From Euglena gracilis (Eukaryota > Euglenida > Euglenophyceae > Euglenales), in contig CP154954.1 in assembly GCA_039621445.1 (NCBI GenBank), positions 17,080,589 through 17,144,588 on the forward strand: a DNA stretch of 64,000 bases, read 5' to 3'. Made by a program: the position numbers and the translations under genes. Every line of letters begins with the position of its first letter. Position 1 is the stretch's first letter. The notes beneath the pieces are model-generated. The model had not been told where the DNA came from and did not search any database. It saw nothing but the letters and a program-made list of their open reading frames with translations. Below are positions 13,401 to 26,013 of this stretch, piece by piece.

Positions 13401-16400
13401 GGTGTTTTTTTTCCGGGCTGATTGGGGCCCATCCATTTCTGTTACAGCCTGCGCATTGGACGGGTGACGTTGCTGGCTGGAAAATGGGGGTTGAGAGGGC
13501 TGGCCGCGGTGTGTGGCTGCGTGGAATGGCGGCTGTTTTGGCCGCAGTCACTCCAGCGAGCAGGAGGCAGGGCCATGGGTGGTTGGCTCACCACCAGCTC
13601 CGTGTTGGTGGTAAGTTTTCTTCACGCAAAAAAACCACATTCATCCACACCCACAAACACTGTGTGGTTGTGGGTTGGTGTGGGGGGGGGGGGGTGGCAG
13701 CCTTAATATCCTCCAGCACGCCAATCCGATGGTGCTGCTGGCCGGAAAATGGGGCGAGATTGTGACGTGGATGTTTACATGAATGCAGAACAGCCATGGT
13801 GTCAACAAAGGGTGCACGGGCCAAACTGGGTTTGGAGGGAGCCCAACCTGGGACGAAGGGTTGGGGGACGGGCAGTTGCTGAATTGGTGTTGGCGGGGGC
13901 GGACGGATGGTGTCCTCCTGGCAGCGGTGACGACCCCCAAGTCCCCAGAGTCATCGCATGATGGATGGTCAAACCTCAGAGAAGTCTGAGCTGCCCCCCG
14001 GAGGATTGTTCCCGGTTGGGTGGGGTGTGGGCTGGGCCGGGGTCGGCATTGGTTTCGCTTTTAGCGCACACGAAATCGCACAGCACAACAGGTGCGCACA
14101 GGCGGGGAAGGGGGGTTGGGGAGGAGGTGTGGTGACCAACCCGCATGGGGGCTCGATGATGCCAACCCACAAGTCTTCTGCTCTGTGATGCACATCTCAA
14201 CTTGGTCGATGCTACTGAGGCCCCTGGAACACCTGTTTGGTCGTGTTCCCGCACGACAGGTGTTTTTTTTTCAGGGCTGATTGGGGCCCATCCATTTCTG
14301 TTACAGCCTGCGCATTGGACGGGTGACGTTGCTGGCTGGAAAATGGGGGTTGAGAGGGCTGGCCGCGGGGTGTGGCTGCGTGGAATGGCGGCTGTTTTGG
14401 CCGCAGTCACTCCAGCGAGCAGGAGGCAGGGCCATGGGTGGTTGGCTCACCACCAGCTCCGTGTTGGTGGTAAGTTTTCTTCACGCAAAAAAACCACTTT
14501 CTTCTACACCTCCAAACACTGTGTGTTTGTGGGTTGGTGGGGGGGGGGGGGTGGCAGCCTTAATATCCTCCAGCACGCCAATCCGATGGTGCTGCTGGCC
14601 GGAAAATGGGGCGAGATTGTGACGTGGATGTTTACATGAATGCAGAACAGCCATGGTGTCAACAAAGGGTGCACGGGCCAAACTGGGTTTGGAGGGAGCC
14701 CAACCTGGGACGAAGGGTTGGGGGACGGGCAGTTGCTGAATTGGTGTTGGCGGGGGCGGACGGATGGTGTCCTCCTGGCAGCGGTGACGACCCCAAGTCC
14801 CCAGAGTCATCGCATGATGGATGGTCAAACCTCAGAGAAGTCTGAGCTGCCCCCCGGAGGATTGTTCCCGGTTGGGTGGGGTGTGGGCTGGGCCGGGGTC
14901 GGCATTGGTTTCGCTTTTAGCGCACACGAAATCGCACAGCACAACAGGTGCGCACAGGCGGGAAGGGGGGTTGGGGAGGAGGTGTGGTGACCAACCCGCA
15001 TGGGGGCTCGATGATGCCAACCCACAAGTCTTCTGCTCTGTGATGCACATCTCAACTTGGTCGATGCTACTGAGGCCCCTGGAACACCTGTTTGGTCGTG
15101 TTCCCGCACGACAGGTGTTTTTTTTCAGGGCTGATTGGGGCCCATCCATTTCTGTTACAGCCTGCGCATTGGACGGGTGACGTTGCTGGCTGGAAAATGG
15201 GGGTTGAGAGGGCTGGCCGCGGGGTGTGGCTGCGTGGAATGGCGGCTGTTTTGGCCGCAGTCACTCCAGCGAGCAGGAGGCAGGGCCATGGGTGGTTGGC
15301 TCACCACCAGCTCCGTGTTGGTGGTAAGTTTTCTTCACGCAAAAAAACCACATTCATCCACATCCACAAACACTGTGTGGTTGTGGGTTGGTGTGGGGGG
15401 GGGGGGGGGGGGCAGCCTTAATATCCCCCAGCACGCCAATCCGATGGTGCTGCTGGCCGGAAAATGGGGCGAGATTGTGACGTGGATGTTTACATGAATG
15501 CAGAACAGCCATGGTGTCAACAAAGGGTGCACGGGCCAAACTGGGTTTGGAGGGAGCCCAACCTGGGACGAAGGGTTGGGGGACGGGCAGTTGCTGAATT
15601 GGTGTTGGCGGGGGCGGACGGATGGTGTCCTCCTGGCAGCGGTGACGACCCCCAAGTCCCCAGAGTCATCGCATGATGGATGGTCAAACCTCAGAGAAGT
15701 CTGAGCTGCCCCCCGGAGGATTGTTCCCGGTTGGGTGGGGTGTGGGCTGGGCCGGGGTCGGCATTGGTTTCGCTTTTAGCGCACACGAAATCGCACAGCA
15801 CAACAGGTGCGCACAGGGGAAGGGGGTTGGGGAGGAGGTGTGGTGGCCAACCCGCATGGGGGCTCGATGATGCCAACCCACAAGTCTTCTGCTCTGTGAT
15901 GCACATCTCAACTTGGTCGATGCTACTGAGGCCCCTGGAACACCTGTTTGGTCGTGTTCCCGCACGACAGGTGTTTTTTTTTCAGGGCTGATTGGGGCCC
16001 ATCCATTTCTGTTACAGCCTGCGCATTGGACGGGTGACGTTGCTGGCTGGAAAATGGGGGTTGAGAGGGCTGGCCGCGGGGTGTGGCTGCGTGGAATGGC
16101 GGCTGTTTTGGCCGCAGTCACTCCAGTGAGCAGGAGGCAGGGCCATGGGTGGTTGGCTCACCACCAGCTCCGTGTTGGTGGTAAGTTTTCTTCACGAAAA
16201 AAAACCACATTCATCCACATCCACAAACACTGTGTGGTTGTGGGTTGGTGTGGGGGGGGGGGGTGGCAGCCTTAATATCCTCCAGCACGCCAATCCGATG
16301 GTGCTGCTGGCCGGAAAATGGGGCGAGATTGTGACGTGGATGTTTACATGAATGCAGAACAGCCATGGTGTCAACAAAGGGTGCACGGGCCAAACTGGGT

Positions 16401-17698
16401 TTGGAGGGAGCCCAACCTGGGACGAAGGGTTGGGGGACGGGCAGTTGCTGAATTGGTGTTGGCGGGGGCGGACGGATGGTGTCCTCCTGGCAGCGGTGAC
16501 GACCCCCAAGTCCCCAGAGTCATCGCATGATGGATGGTCAAACCTCAGAGAAGTCTGAGCTGCCCCCCGGAGGATTGTTCCCGGTTGGGTGGGGTGTGGG
16601 CTGGGCCGGGGTCGGCATTGGTTTCGCTTTTAGCGCACACGAAATCGCACAGCACAACAGGTGCGCACAGGCGGGAAGGGGGGTTGGGGAGGAGGTGTGG
16701 TGACCAACCCGCATGGGGGCTCGATGATGCCAACCCACAAGTCTTCTGCTCTGTGATGCACATCTCAACTTGGTCGATGCTACTGAGGCCCCTGGAACAC
16801 CTGTTTGGTCGTGTTCCCGCACGACAGGTGTTTTTTTTTCAGGGCTGATTGGGGCCCATCCATTTCTGTTACAGCCTGCGCATTGGACGGGTGACGTTGC
16901 TGGCTGGAAAATGGGGGTTGAGAGGGCTGGCCGCGGGGTGTGGCTGCGTGGAATGGCGGCTGTTTTGGCCGCAGTCACTCCAGCGAGCAGGAGGCAGGGC
17001 CATGGGTGGTTGGCTCACCACCAGCTCCGTGTTGGTGGTAAGTTTTCTTCACGCAAAAAAACCACATTCTTCCGCGCCCCCCAGCTCTGTGTGGTTGTGG
17101 GTTGGTGTGGGGGGGGGGGGTGGCAGCCTTAATATCCTCCAGCACGCCAATCCGATGGTGCTGCTGGCCGGAAAATGGGGCGAGATTGTGACGTGGATGT
17201 TTACATGAATGCAGAACAGCCATGGTGTCAACAAAGGGTGCACGGGCCAAACTGGGTTTGGAGGGAGCCCAACCTGGGACGAAGGGTTGGGGGACGGGCA
17301 GTTGCTGAATTGGTGTTGGCGGGGGCGGACGGATGGTGTCCTCCTGGCAGCGGTGACGACCCCCAAGTCCCCAGAGTCATCGCATGATGGATGGTCAAAC
17401 CTCAGAGAAGTCTGAGCTGCCCCCCGGAGGATTGTTCCCGGTTGGGTGGGGTGTGGGCTGGGCCGGGGTCGGCATTGGTTTCGCTTTTAGCGCACACGAA
17501 ATCGCACAGCACAACAGGTGCGCACAGGCGGGAAGTGGGGTGGGAGGAGGTGTGGTGACCAACCCGCATGGGGGCTCGATGATGCCAACCCACAAGTCTT
17601 CTGCTCTGTGATGCACATCTCAACTTGGTCGATGCTACTGAGGCCCCTGGAACACCTGTTTGGTCGTGTTCCCGCACGACAGGTGTTTTTTTTTCAGG

Positions 17699-17796
17699 GT
17701 TGATTGGGGCCCATTCATTTATGTTTAAGTCTGTGGATTGGAGGTGTGACGTTGCTGGCTGGAAATTGGGGGTTGTGATGGGTGGCAGGGGGGTGT
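17699..17796 (+). other. Diverged patch inside array unit 20
   Basis: Between the T run and the conserved GGCTGCGTGGAATGGCGG, this unit departs from all the others by many substitutions and small indels. For example, TTTATGTTTAAGTCTGTGG stands where other units read TTTCTGTTACAGCCTGCGC. Sequence on both sides is at consensus. The acceptor-like TTACAG is lost here. Confidence 0.85.
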
Positions 17797-19640
17797 GTGG
17801 CTGCGTGGAATGGCGGCTGTTTTGGCCGCAGTCACTCCAGCGAGCAGGAGGCAGGGCCATGGGTGGTTGGCTCACCACCAGCTCCGTGTTGGTGGTAAGT
17901 TTTCTTCACGCAAAAAAACCACATTCATCCACACCCACAAACACTGTGTGGTTGTGGGTTGGTGTGGGGGGGGGGGGGGGGGCAGCCTTAATATCCTCCA
18001 GCACGCCAATCCGATGGTGCTGCTGGCCGGAAAATGGGGCGAGATTGTGACGTGGATGTTTACATGAATGCAGAACAGCCATGGTGTCAACAAAGGGTGC
18101 ACGGGCCAAACTGGGTTTGGAGGGAGCCCAACCTGGGACGAAGGGTTGGGGGACGGGCAGTTGCTGAATTGGTGTTGGCGGGGGCGGACGGATGGTGTCC
18201 TCCTGGCAGCGGTGACGACCCCCAAGTCCCCAGAGTCATCGCATGATGGATGGTCAAACCTCAGAGAAGTCTGAGCTGCCCCCCGGAGGATTGTTCCCGG
18301 TTGGGTGGGGTGTGGGCTGGGCCGGGGTCGGCATTGGTTTCGCTTTTAGCGCACACGAAATCGCACAGCACAACAGGTGCGCACAGGCGGGAAGGGGGGT
18401 TGGGGAGGAGGTGTGGTGACCAACCCGCATGGGGGCTCGATGATGCCAACCCACAAGTCTTCTGCTCTGTGATGCACATCTCAACTTGGTCGATGCTACT
18501 GAGGCCCCTGGAACACCTGTTTGGTCGTGTTCCCGCACGACAGGTGTTTTTTTTTCAGGGCTGATTGGGGCCCATCCATTTCTGTTACAGCCTGCGCATT
18601 GGACGGGTGACGTTGCTGGCTGGAAAATGGGGGTTGAGAGGGCTGGCCGCGGGGTGTGGCTGCGTGGAATGGCGGCTGTTTTGGCCGCAGTCACTCCAGC
18701 GAGCAGGAGGCAGGGCCATGGGTGGTTGGCTCACCACCAGCTCCGTGTTGGTGGTAAGTTTTCTTCACGCAAAAAAACCACATTCATCCACACCCACAAA
18801 CACTGTGTGGTTGTGGGTTGGTGTGGGGGGGGGGGTGGCAGCCTTAATATCCTCCAGCACGCCAATCCGATGGTGCTGCTGGCCGGAAAATGGGGCGAGA
18901 TTGTGACGTGGATGTTTACATGAATGCAGAACAGCCATGGTGTCAACAAAGGGTGCACGGGCCAAACTGGGTTTGGAGGGAGCCCAACCTGGGACGAAGG
19001 GTTGGGGGACGGGCAGTTGCTGAATTGGTGTTGGCGGGGGCGGACGGATGGTGTCCTCCTGGCAGCGGTGACGACCCCCAAGTCCCCAGAGTCATCGCAT
19101 GATGGATGGTCAAACCTCAGAGAAGTCTGAGCTGCCCCCCGGAGGATTGTTCCCGGTTGGGTGGGGTGTGGGCTGGGCCGGGGTCGGCATTGGTTTCGCT
19201 TTTAGCGCACACGAAATCGCACAGCACAACAGGTGCGCACAGGCGGGAAGGGGGGTTGGGGAGGAGGTGTGGTGACCAACCCGCATGGGGGCTCGATGAT
19301 GCCAACCCACAAGTCTTCTGCTCTGTGATGCACATCTCAACTTGGTCGATGCTACTGAGGCCCCTGGAACACCTGTTTGGTCGTGTTCCCGCACGACAGG
19401 TGTTTTTTTTTCAGGGCTGATTGGGGCCCATCCATTTCTGTTACAGCCTGCGCATTGGACGGGTGACGTTGCTGGCTGGAAAATGGGGGTTGAGAGGGCT
19501 GGCCGCGGGGTGTGGCTGCGTGGAATGGCGGCTGTTTTGGCCGCAGTCACTCCGGTGAGCAGGAGGCAGGGCCATGGGTGGTTGGCTCACCACCAGCTCC
19601 GTGTTGGTGGTAAGTTTTCTTCACGCAAAAAAACCACATT

Positions 19641-21775
19641 TGCATATTTGTACCGGGTCTTCCCCCTCGGGACTGTACCCTGGCCTCCGCCCTGCGGCAC
19701 CCCACGTCGTCCTCCCTTCCTCCAGCCTCTTTGCACCAAGTGGAACGGGGTGCTTTGGGTTGGGGCTGGCCTCTTCTGGGGAGCGACCTTCTGGGGACTG
19801 CTGCGAGGCCACAGTTGACAGCCCTCGTCCGCTGCCGTTTTGAGGTGGTCGGGTGGTCGAGTGGTTGAAGTGGTTTTGAGGTGGTGTATATTGGTGCATA
19901 TGTGTATTTGGATGTGTACGTACCCAAACCGTGACCATCTAATTTTATTGAAAAAAATAAGCCCCCAAATGATATTCCCCCTCTGCCAAGGGATGATGAT
20001 ACCCCCATCTGGGAGGGGGTATTATTTGGCAAAGCATTTTGTCTGTTTGTTTTGGATGCAAAACTTTGGTCACGGAATGTGTTGCATCTATCTTGAACAG
20101 TTCCTCCACCTCCCCCGCCCCCCGGCGCTTGGCCCCCCTCCTCCTTACATGCAAACTTGGCTCCCCAAAGCTGCAAAGTTGGCCTTCATTCTTCATGGCC
20201 GCCAAACTTCTTAACAATGAAACTTGGCAACCATGGGCCTTACCTTCGCTTTGGTTCGAGCTTGGCCCGGGCCAAGCGCCCCAGGAGGGGGGAGGTATTA
20301 AAATCCATGGCAGGTGCAGTTTTTTGTCTCAGAAACGTGCAACACGGTGCAAACCGCATAACATTTGCACAAAAAATATGGTTCCTGTTCTTAGGATAAC
20401 TCGTTTTCTCTGCGGCGGTCAGTGAAAGAATGGATAACATGTTGAAAGTCGGGTCCCTGGGTGGGGGATGTTGCTTGGGGTAGGTGCGATTCGGGCAAAG
20501 GGGAGAAACTGAGTTGGTGCTGGGCTGAGAAGAGGTGGAAGGTCCCACCCACCGGATGGCTACCGCCCAGACAAGGTGGTCTCTGCCCCCCCTCCGTGCC
20601 CCTCCACCCCGTCGTACGAGTCGGCCCGCCAGTCGGGTACAGCTTCCGACGCACCGCCTCACAGCGATGCTGCCCCTGACCCTGTGGCGTGCGTGTGATG
20701 GGCTTCGATGGCCATGGTGTGCTGGGCCTTTGGGGTTGAGGTCCCCCCCCCCCCCCAAATGAACCCCCCAAAATAAGAGCCCCCCCCCCTTCCAGGTCCC
20801 CTGGTGCCTGAGACGGTGAAAGTTTTCCCTGAAAATTTACCTAAATCCTCAATTTCAGACAGATGTGATTTCCCAAACCTTAAGAATTTTTCAGTCGCAA
20901 AACACCATGGTAAATGTCAAATGGTGCCAATTTACAAATGACGCAAAGGTCCAAAGATAGAGTTTTGGTATTTTAGGAACCTGGAAAATGATGTTTTTTT
21001 TCGGGCCTAGGTCGATCAAGAAAGAATCCAAAAAATAACTCCCCAAAATACCCTCCCCCCCCTCCTGGAAGTTTCCAGCAATGGGCACAAGAATAAGGCC
21101 TGGGCCTTTTTTTTGGTGGGACTTATTTAAACTGAGCATCTTTGGATTTTCAAAGAATTTCAGGGATTTCCCAACAACTTTGACTTGGTATCCAGCCCTT
21201 TGACTGGCCACAGAGCTGGAAATTTTCCTGGACCTCTTTAAAAGCACCGCTCCTGAACATTTTGGGAGAAAAAAGTCACAGAAATCATTCAGTGGATCAG
21301 GAAAGATTCAAACCAAAAGGACCAAGGAATGAGATAAGCCACACGTCTGATTTTGATGCTCGAGTGCACAGCCGCCTCTGAGCACCACCTCAGGACAAAA
21401 CATGAAAGAAATTGGGACATTTTTCATAAGAAATCATGCATTTCAGGTGAAGTGTGCACATTTCAAGGGAAGCTAGGAGGCACAAAATACTTTTCTGTGG
21501 AATTGATGTTTGACTGCAGTTGATGGAAATGCAGGATCTTCGAAGCCCCCCAAAAGGCTGAAGTTCCCTAAACCCCCTCCTCCTTGGCAAAAAAAACAAC
21601 TAAAGTGACCTGGCGCCAAAGGAGCCGATTCTTTTGGCCGTTCTTTTTTTTCTGCGTTTGTGGGAGTGGCCCCCACCAGTGACTGATTGGGAAGGGTGGA
21701 AGTGAGCCCCCGGGGTCGGTAAAGGATGTGTGGTCTGGTATGTAGTAGGCTGCCCCATCCCCCCCCCCCCCACAG
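19641..21775. other. Unique sequence, no gene identified
   Basis: Array similarity stops sharply at 19640. One clear structure is a short inverted repeat: CCAAATGATATTCCCCCTC at 19965-19983 against GGGAGGGGGTATTATTTGG at 20011-20029. Open frames such as 20039-20425 (+) and 20217-19945 (-) run through C-rich sequence and match nothing I recognise. Confidence 0.5.
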
Positions 21776-21903
21776 GGTTCTCCGGCTTGCCCTCGCCCAA
21801 CATGGCCACACCGTTCAGCCTCATGCAGCAGCTCCCCGGCAAGTCCGACCTGTGGCTGCAGCTGCACGGCTCCGAAGCAGCCCGGACCGCTCCCAGGCCA
21901 TAG
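21776..21903 (+). CDS. Coding-like exon A, unknown family (intact copy)
   Basis: A C-rich tract ending CACAG at 21775 precedes 2 nt of split codon and 41 codons, FSGLPSPNMATPFSLMQQLP then GKSDLWLQLHGSEAARTAPR and P, ending at TAG 21901. From the ATG at 21802, a second copy at 54511 differs at about 10 of 95 positions. Most of these are third codon positions and silent; the amino-acid changes are T to A, M to L and H to R. That is the pattern of past selection on this frame on the plus strand. I do not recognise the protein. The stop just after the conserved part suggests either a last exon or that the true donor was missed. Exon B at 26.8 kb may belong to the same gene. Confidence 0.45.
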
Positions 21904-22637
21904 GGCCAGGCATCTCCTCCCCTCTGGGACCTGGGTGGTGGGGGGGGGGCGAAACCCCAACCCCCCCCCCACCAGGCCTTCCCACCCCCCGGGAAGGGGT
22001 GGTGGGGTAACCTGGGGTGGAAACCACCTCAGGTTAGGGAAGTGTTCCCTTCTCCCAACGAACATTTTGAGCCCCTGACCCACCCATCTTGGAACCATTC
22101 CCCTCCCTGCACCCAAAGCATGGGTAGATTGCCGCCTCAGGTTGTTGGGCCGGCAAGGTTGATTTGATCAATGTTTCCAGTGTGCTTGTATTGGATGGCT
22201 GCTTCTATGGTGCGGGTGCCCCTGCCGTGATTCAAAAAAATTCGAAAGTGATTCAAAAACACCTGATCTATGGTGCTGGAATACACGTGACCGTGATTTC
22301 GATACGGATTTACTCTTTCTCACTGTTGCCCCCCCCCCCCCCATCGCATCGGTTGGACACACCACCCCCTCTGGCCTGCTCCCGCTCTCCGTCTTGCAAG
22401 CCCACCACACTCAAGCAATGGTCCGGGACCTTATTGGCATTCAAAGGGAGGAGGGAATGCTCTTGATGGAGGCTGATGTGTGAGAGGATTGCAAGGTAAG
22501 AGTTTATTGTGTCAGTGTGGTGCTTCATGAGCTGCGGTTCGGTTCTTGAAATTAATTGATCCTTCTGCGTTTTTTGTTATCAGCTGTTTTTTTATTATCA
22601 GTTCCAGTTTTATTATTTTCGGGGGTGTGGGTCCAGA
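21904..22637. other. Unique sequence with weak coding signal
   Basis: C-rich stretches and a minus-strand open frame (22116-21568) that shadows exon A. A short plus-strand frame near 22395-22490 reads LQAHHTQAMVRDLIGIQREE and ends with a stop soon after. It could be a terminal exon but has no supporting copy. Confidence 0.3.
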
Positions 22638-23671
22638 CATTCATTTAGTGTGGTACACCAAGGGTGTCATTTTGTGGTTCACTGTGGACACCAAAATTTT
22701 TTTGTGGTTCACGTATGGACACCTTTTGGTACACCCCCAAAATTTTGTGGACCAAATTTTTTCGTAATTCACCCGTGGACACAAAAAATATTTGTGGTTC
22801 ACAGGTAGACACGAATTTTTTTTCCACCACCTGCTGGCATTTGCATTATTATCTTTCTCCTCAACAGCAATGAAGCAAGCTTCTTTGAACATTGTTTGCC
22901 CAACGGCGTCCTTGGGAGGAGCCGGAGAAAGCGGAGAGTGCAGCCTTTAAGTCCCCACTCGGTTGCTCTTCCAGCTCATCTGGAGACTCCCCTTCTCCAA
23001 AGAAAAACAAAATCTCTTTACCACATCGAAAAAGAAATCGGCATAAGTTTTGACCCACATGGCCAAATAACTGAGATTTGTTGAATTATGATCCAAAGAT
23101 TGGAGTGTGGTGTTCGATTTGTCATCTATTTCGGCAGCATCCAAAGGTTTCAGTTGCTGGGAAAAAAGGAATGTGCTTGCGATGCCAACTACTCAATACA
23201 GGACTCGCACTGTCGGAACACATGAGAATGGAGCATATCATATTTGTGCACAAACCATGTTGGCACAGGCGGATTCAGCTCTGTCTGTTTCTTTGATCCC
23301 CCTTTCGCCCGCAGTGATTCCCCAGGCAAGGATTTTGTTTGGGACCGTTTTGTGGATGGCCCAGCAAAAAACTTCGTGCTGCTTGACTGCTTGAGCTGCA
23401 GAAGTCCAATGGGGTGCCTTGTGCTATGGCTCGAAACATGCCCCGGTGGTGATCAAGTTTTTTGCAAACGCCTCCAGGGACCACTTTGGGGTGGCATGGC
23501 AGCTTGCCACAGCACGGGCCATCATGCTGGACAAAGTGAAAAAAGCGGGAAGACAATGGCCAGTGGTCGCTGCCCGAATGTTTTCACAAGGCAAGTCTCC
23601 TGCGTTCGTTACCTGTGGACACCAAATTTTTTTTTGTGGTTCACACGTCGTGAACCACACTAAATGAATGT
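22638..23671 (+). mobile_element. 1.03-kb inverted-repeat DNA element with subterminal repeats
   Basis: The left end CATTCATTTAGTGTGG (from 22638) is matched by its reverse complement CCACACTAAATGAATG ending at 23670. The left subterminal zone (22660-22816) holds four to five diverged copies of TGGACACCAAATTTTTTTGT plus GGTTCAC; the right end carries one (about 23616-23648). No convincing target duplication was found at the edges. The interior holds zinc-finger-like and other coding-like frames. Known: terminal inverted repeats with subterminal repeats are typical of cut-and-paste DNA transposons. The superfamily is not assigned. Confidence 0.6.
23078..23296 (+). pseudogene. Zinc-finger-like fragment inside the 22.6-23.7 kb element
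   Basis: This frame reads KIGVWCSICHLFRQHPKV, then about 20 residues with another CxxC, then LSEHMRMEH. A CxxC pair followed by H-x4-H resembles BED/TTF-type zinc fingers that begin many hAT transposases. Just upstream in another frame lies SLYHIEKEIGISFDPHGQIT. Downstream, 23431-23600 reads KHAPVVIKFFANASRDHFGV and further, also in a different frame. Switching frames suggests a decayed or spliced transposase gene. Family assignment is by motif only. Confidence 0.3.
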
Positions 23672-24719
23672 TTGGTCGTCTGGGTGTTGTGGAGTTCCTG
23701 TCTGCCCAAGCAGCCCCCCCCCCCCCCCAGTTGGTAATAGGGCACGGCCAAAAGTGCCTGTGGGCACTGGGCTCAGGCACCTTTGGTGCCTTCAGCGCTG
23801 GAACCCCAGAAAAAGCCCATTTTGTGGTCCTTTTTTTTACCAGTCACCGATCCCCCCCCACAGTCACCCAGTCACTTCCTGGGGAGGTATTACACCCCGG
23901 GGTGGACCTGCCTGCCTAGGAACTCCAGGGTGCTCCGACCCCCCAGGTTGGTTCAATTCAGCCTGCCTGGAATACCTCCATCAGGGGCGGGGCCGTTTCG
24001 GCAGCGGGCGTCCAACCCTCACGCCGTGGCCGAGGGGTGGGTTCGGTGTTGGGGGTGGGCGTCAGCCCGGCCAGCCTCGTTCCGCCGCCCAACCGATCCA
24101 AACGCGGCGCGCCGGAACCTCCCCTGCCGTACCCCCACGTCGCCGCGTGGCCCTTTCCTTCTCCGTTCGGAGGCACTCACTAAGAGTCCCTTGGGTTCCG
24201 AAAGGATCTGCTTTCGTTGGCAGGCCGATGTGTCATAAATTTGTTGGTCAAAACCTGACTCCAAATTTACCCATAATACCTCAAAATTTTCTATTTTTGA
24301 CAAATTCTGTCAAAATTGGTCAAAATGTTTTTTTTTCAGGATGGTCATTAACATAACCTTTGTGAAGAAATATTTTTGGAGTTTGCAAAATCTCAACCTA
24401 TACCAACTTACACCTGCCTTTGGGAACCAAAAATGACAAAAATGACAAAAACGACAGTTTTTTTTCTTGTCATTGGTCAAAAATGTTTCAAAATAAGACC
24501 CACCCAAAAAAAAGCCTAGACGTTTCCTGAAACGAACCTTAGTTTGTAGCTTCCCTTGTCCTTGGGAATTGGGACATTGTCTCCTAAGCGCGTACTTGCT
24601 GACTTGTCAACTTCTGGGGGAGGGTAATTTTATGGGAGAAACATTTCCGTAAAATAAAATTCCCTCCTTCCACCCTGGCATCATCAAAACAACAGCGATA
24701 AACCACCACCCCTGACGAG
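23672..24719. other. Unique sequence, no gene identified
   Basis: C-rich open frames (for example 23664-24356 +) lack recognisable motifs. From 24240 to 24540 the sequence is AT-richer with repeated GTCAAAA and ACAAAAATGAC-like motifs and stops in all frames. Confidence 0.4.
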
Positions 24720-25007
24720 CAGGGCGGTCCTTTTTTTTGTAAAGGATCGCCGCCCTTTAAGGACCGCCCTCATGCCCGAGGACCAACCAGCGGCTGGTCC
24801 AGGTGTCGAATGGAGCCAAATTCAAAAAGTTGAAAATGCATTTTTTTCCTTGCTTTGGGTGGACAGGATATGGTTCAAGGATGCCAGATCCCCACCCCCT
24901 CTGTCAGTCTGTTTTTGCCAAAAATGGCCTTTTTTTTGAAGATTTTCCGGTGGATTTGGGATTGAATGTCCCAGAACGCAAATTTGTTTTGCTTAAGGAC
25001 CGTCCTC
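24720..25007 (+). mobile_element. Family H1 MITE (hAT-like), copy 1
   Basis: Starts CAGGGCGGTCC and ends GGACCGTCCTC, with shared internal motifs (GTTGAAAATGCATTTTT, GGTTCAAGGATGCCAGA). The flanking 8-mers CTGACGAG and TTTACGAG match at 6 of 8 positions. Length 288 bp and no open frame of its own. Confidence 0.7.
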
Positions 25008-25077
25008 TTTACGAGGAAACCCGGCGAGGAACACAATTCCAAAAATGGAGTAGTCCGCAACAGTCGGTCCGACGACC

Positions 25078-26013
<936 letters not shown>

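Larger units (their letters stand above)
726..19640 (+). repeat. Tandem array of about 22 copies of an 857/888-bp unit
   Basis: Using the anchor ATGGGGCGAGATTG, copies start at 737, 1630, 2519, 3373, 4260, 5116, 5973, 6861, 7722, 8580, 9462, 10319, 11179, 12037, 12892, 13749, 14606, 15464, 16318, 17175, 18034 and 18890. Spacings are 854-861 bp (short class) or 882-893 bp (long class: units 1, 2, 4, 7 and 10). The long class carries about 32 extra bases after GGTGCGCA. Units are nearly identical apart from scattered substitutions, a T run (near 1287 in unit 1), a G run of roughly 9 to 18 (near 1561) and a short variable segment before it. The last unit stops at 19640, about 110 bp short. Each unit has open frames of 60-150 codons on both strands, with no recognisable domain. 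They recur only because the DNA recurs, so none is called as a gene. Confidence 0.97.

Noticed and set aside
726-19640. Dozens of 60-280 codon frames in the tandem array, such as MGRDCDVDVYMNAEQ
   Set aside because: Open in several frames and both strands at once, disturbed by G-run length changes, and with no known domain. They recur only because the unit recurs.
726-19640. CRISPR-like or tandem gene array
   Set aside because: The whole unit repeats, with no short repeat and unique spacer pattern, and the DNA is eukaryotic.
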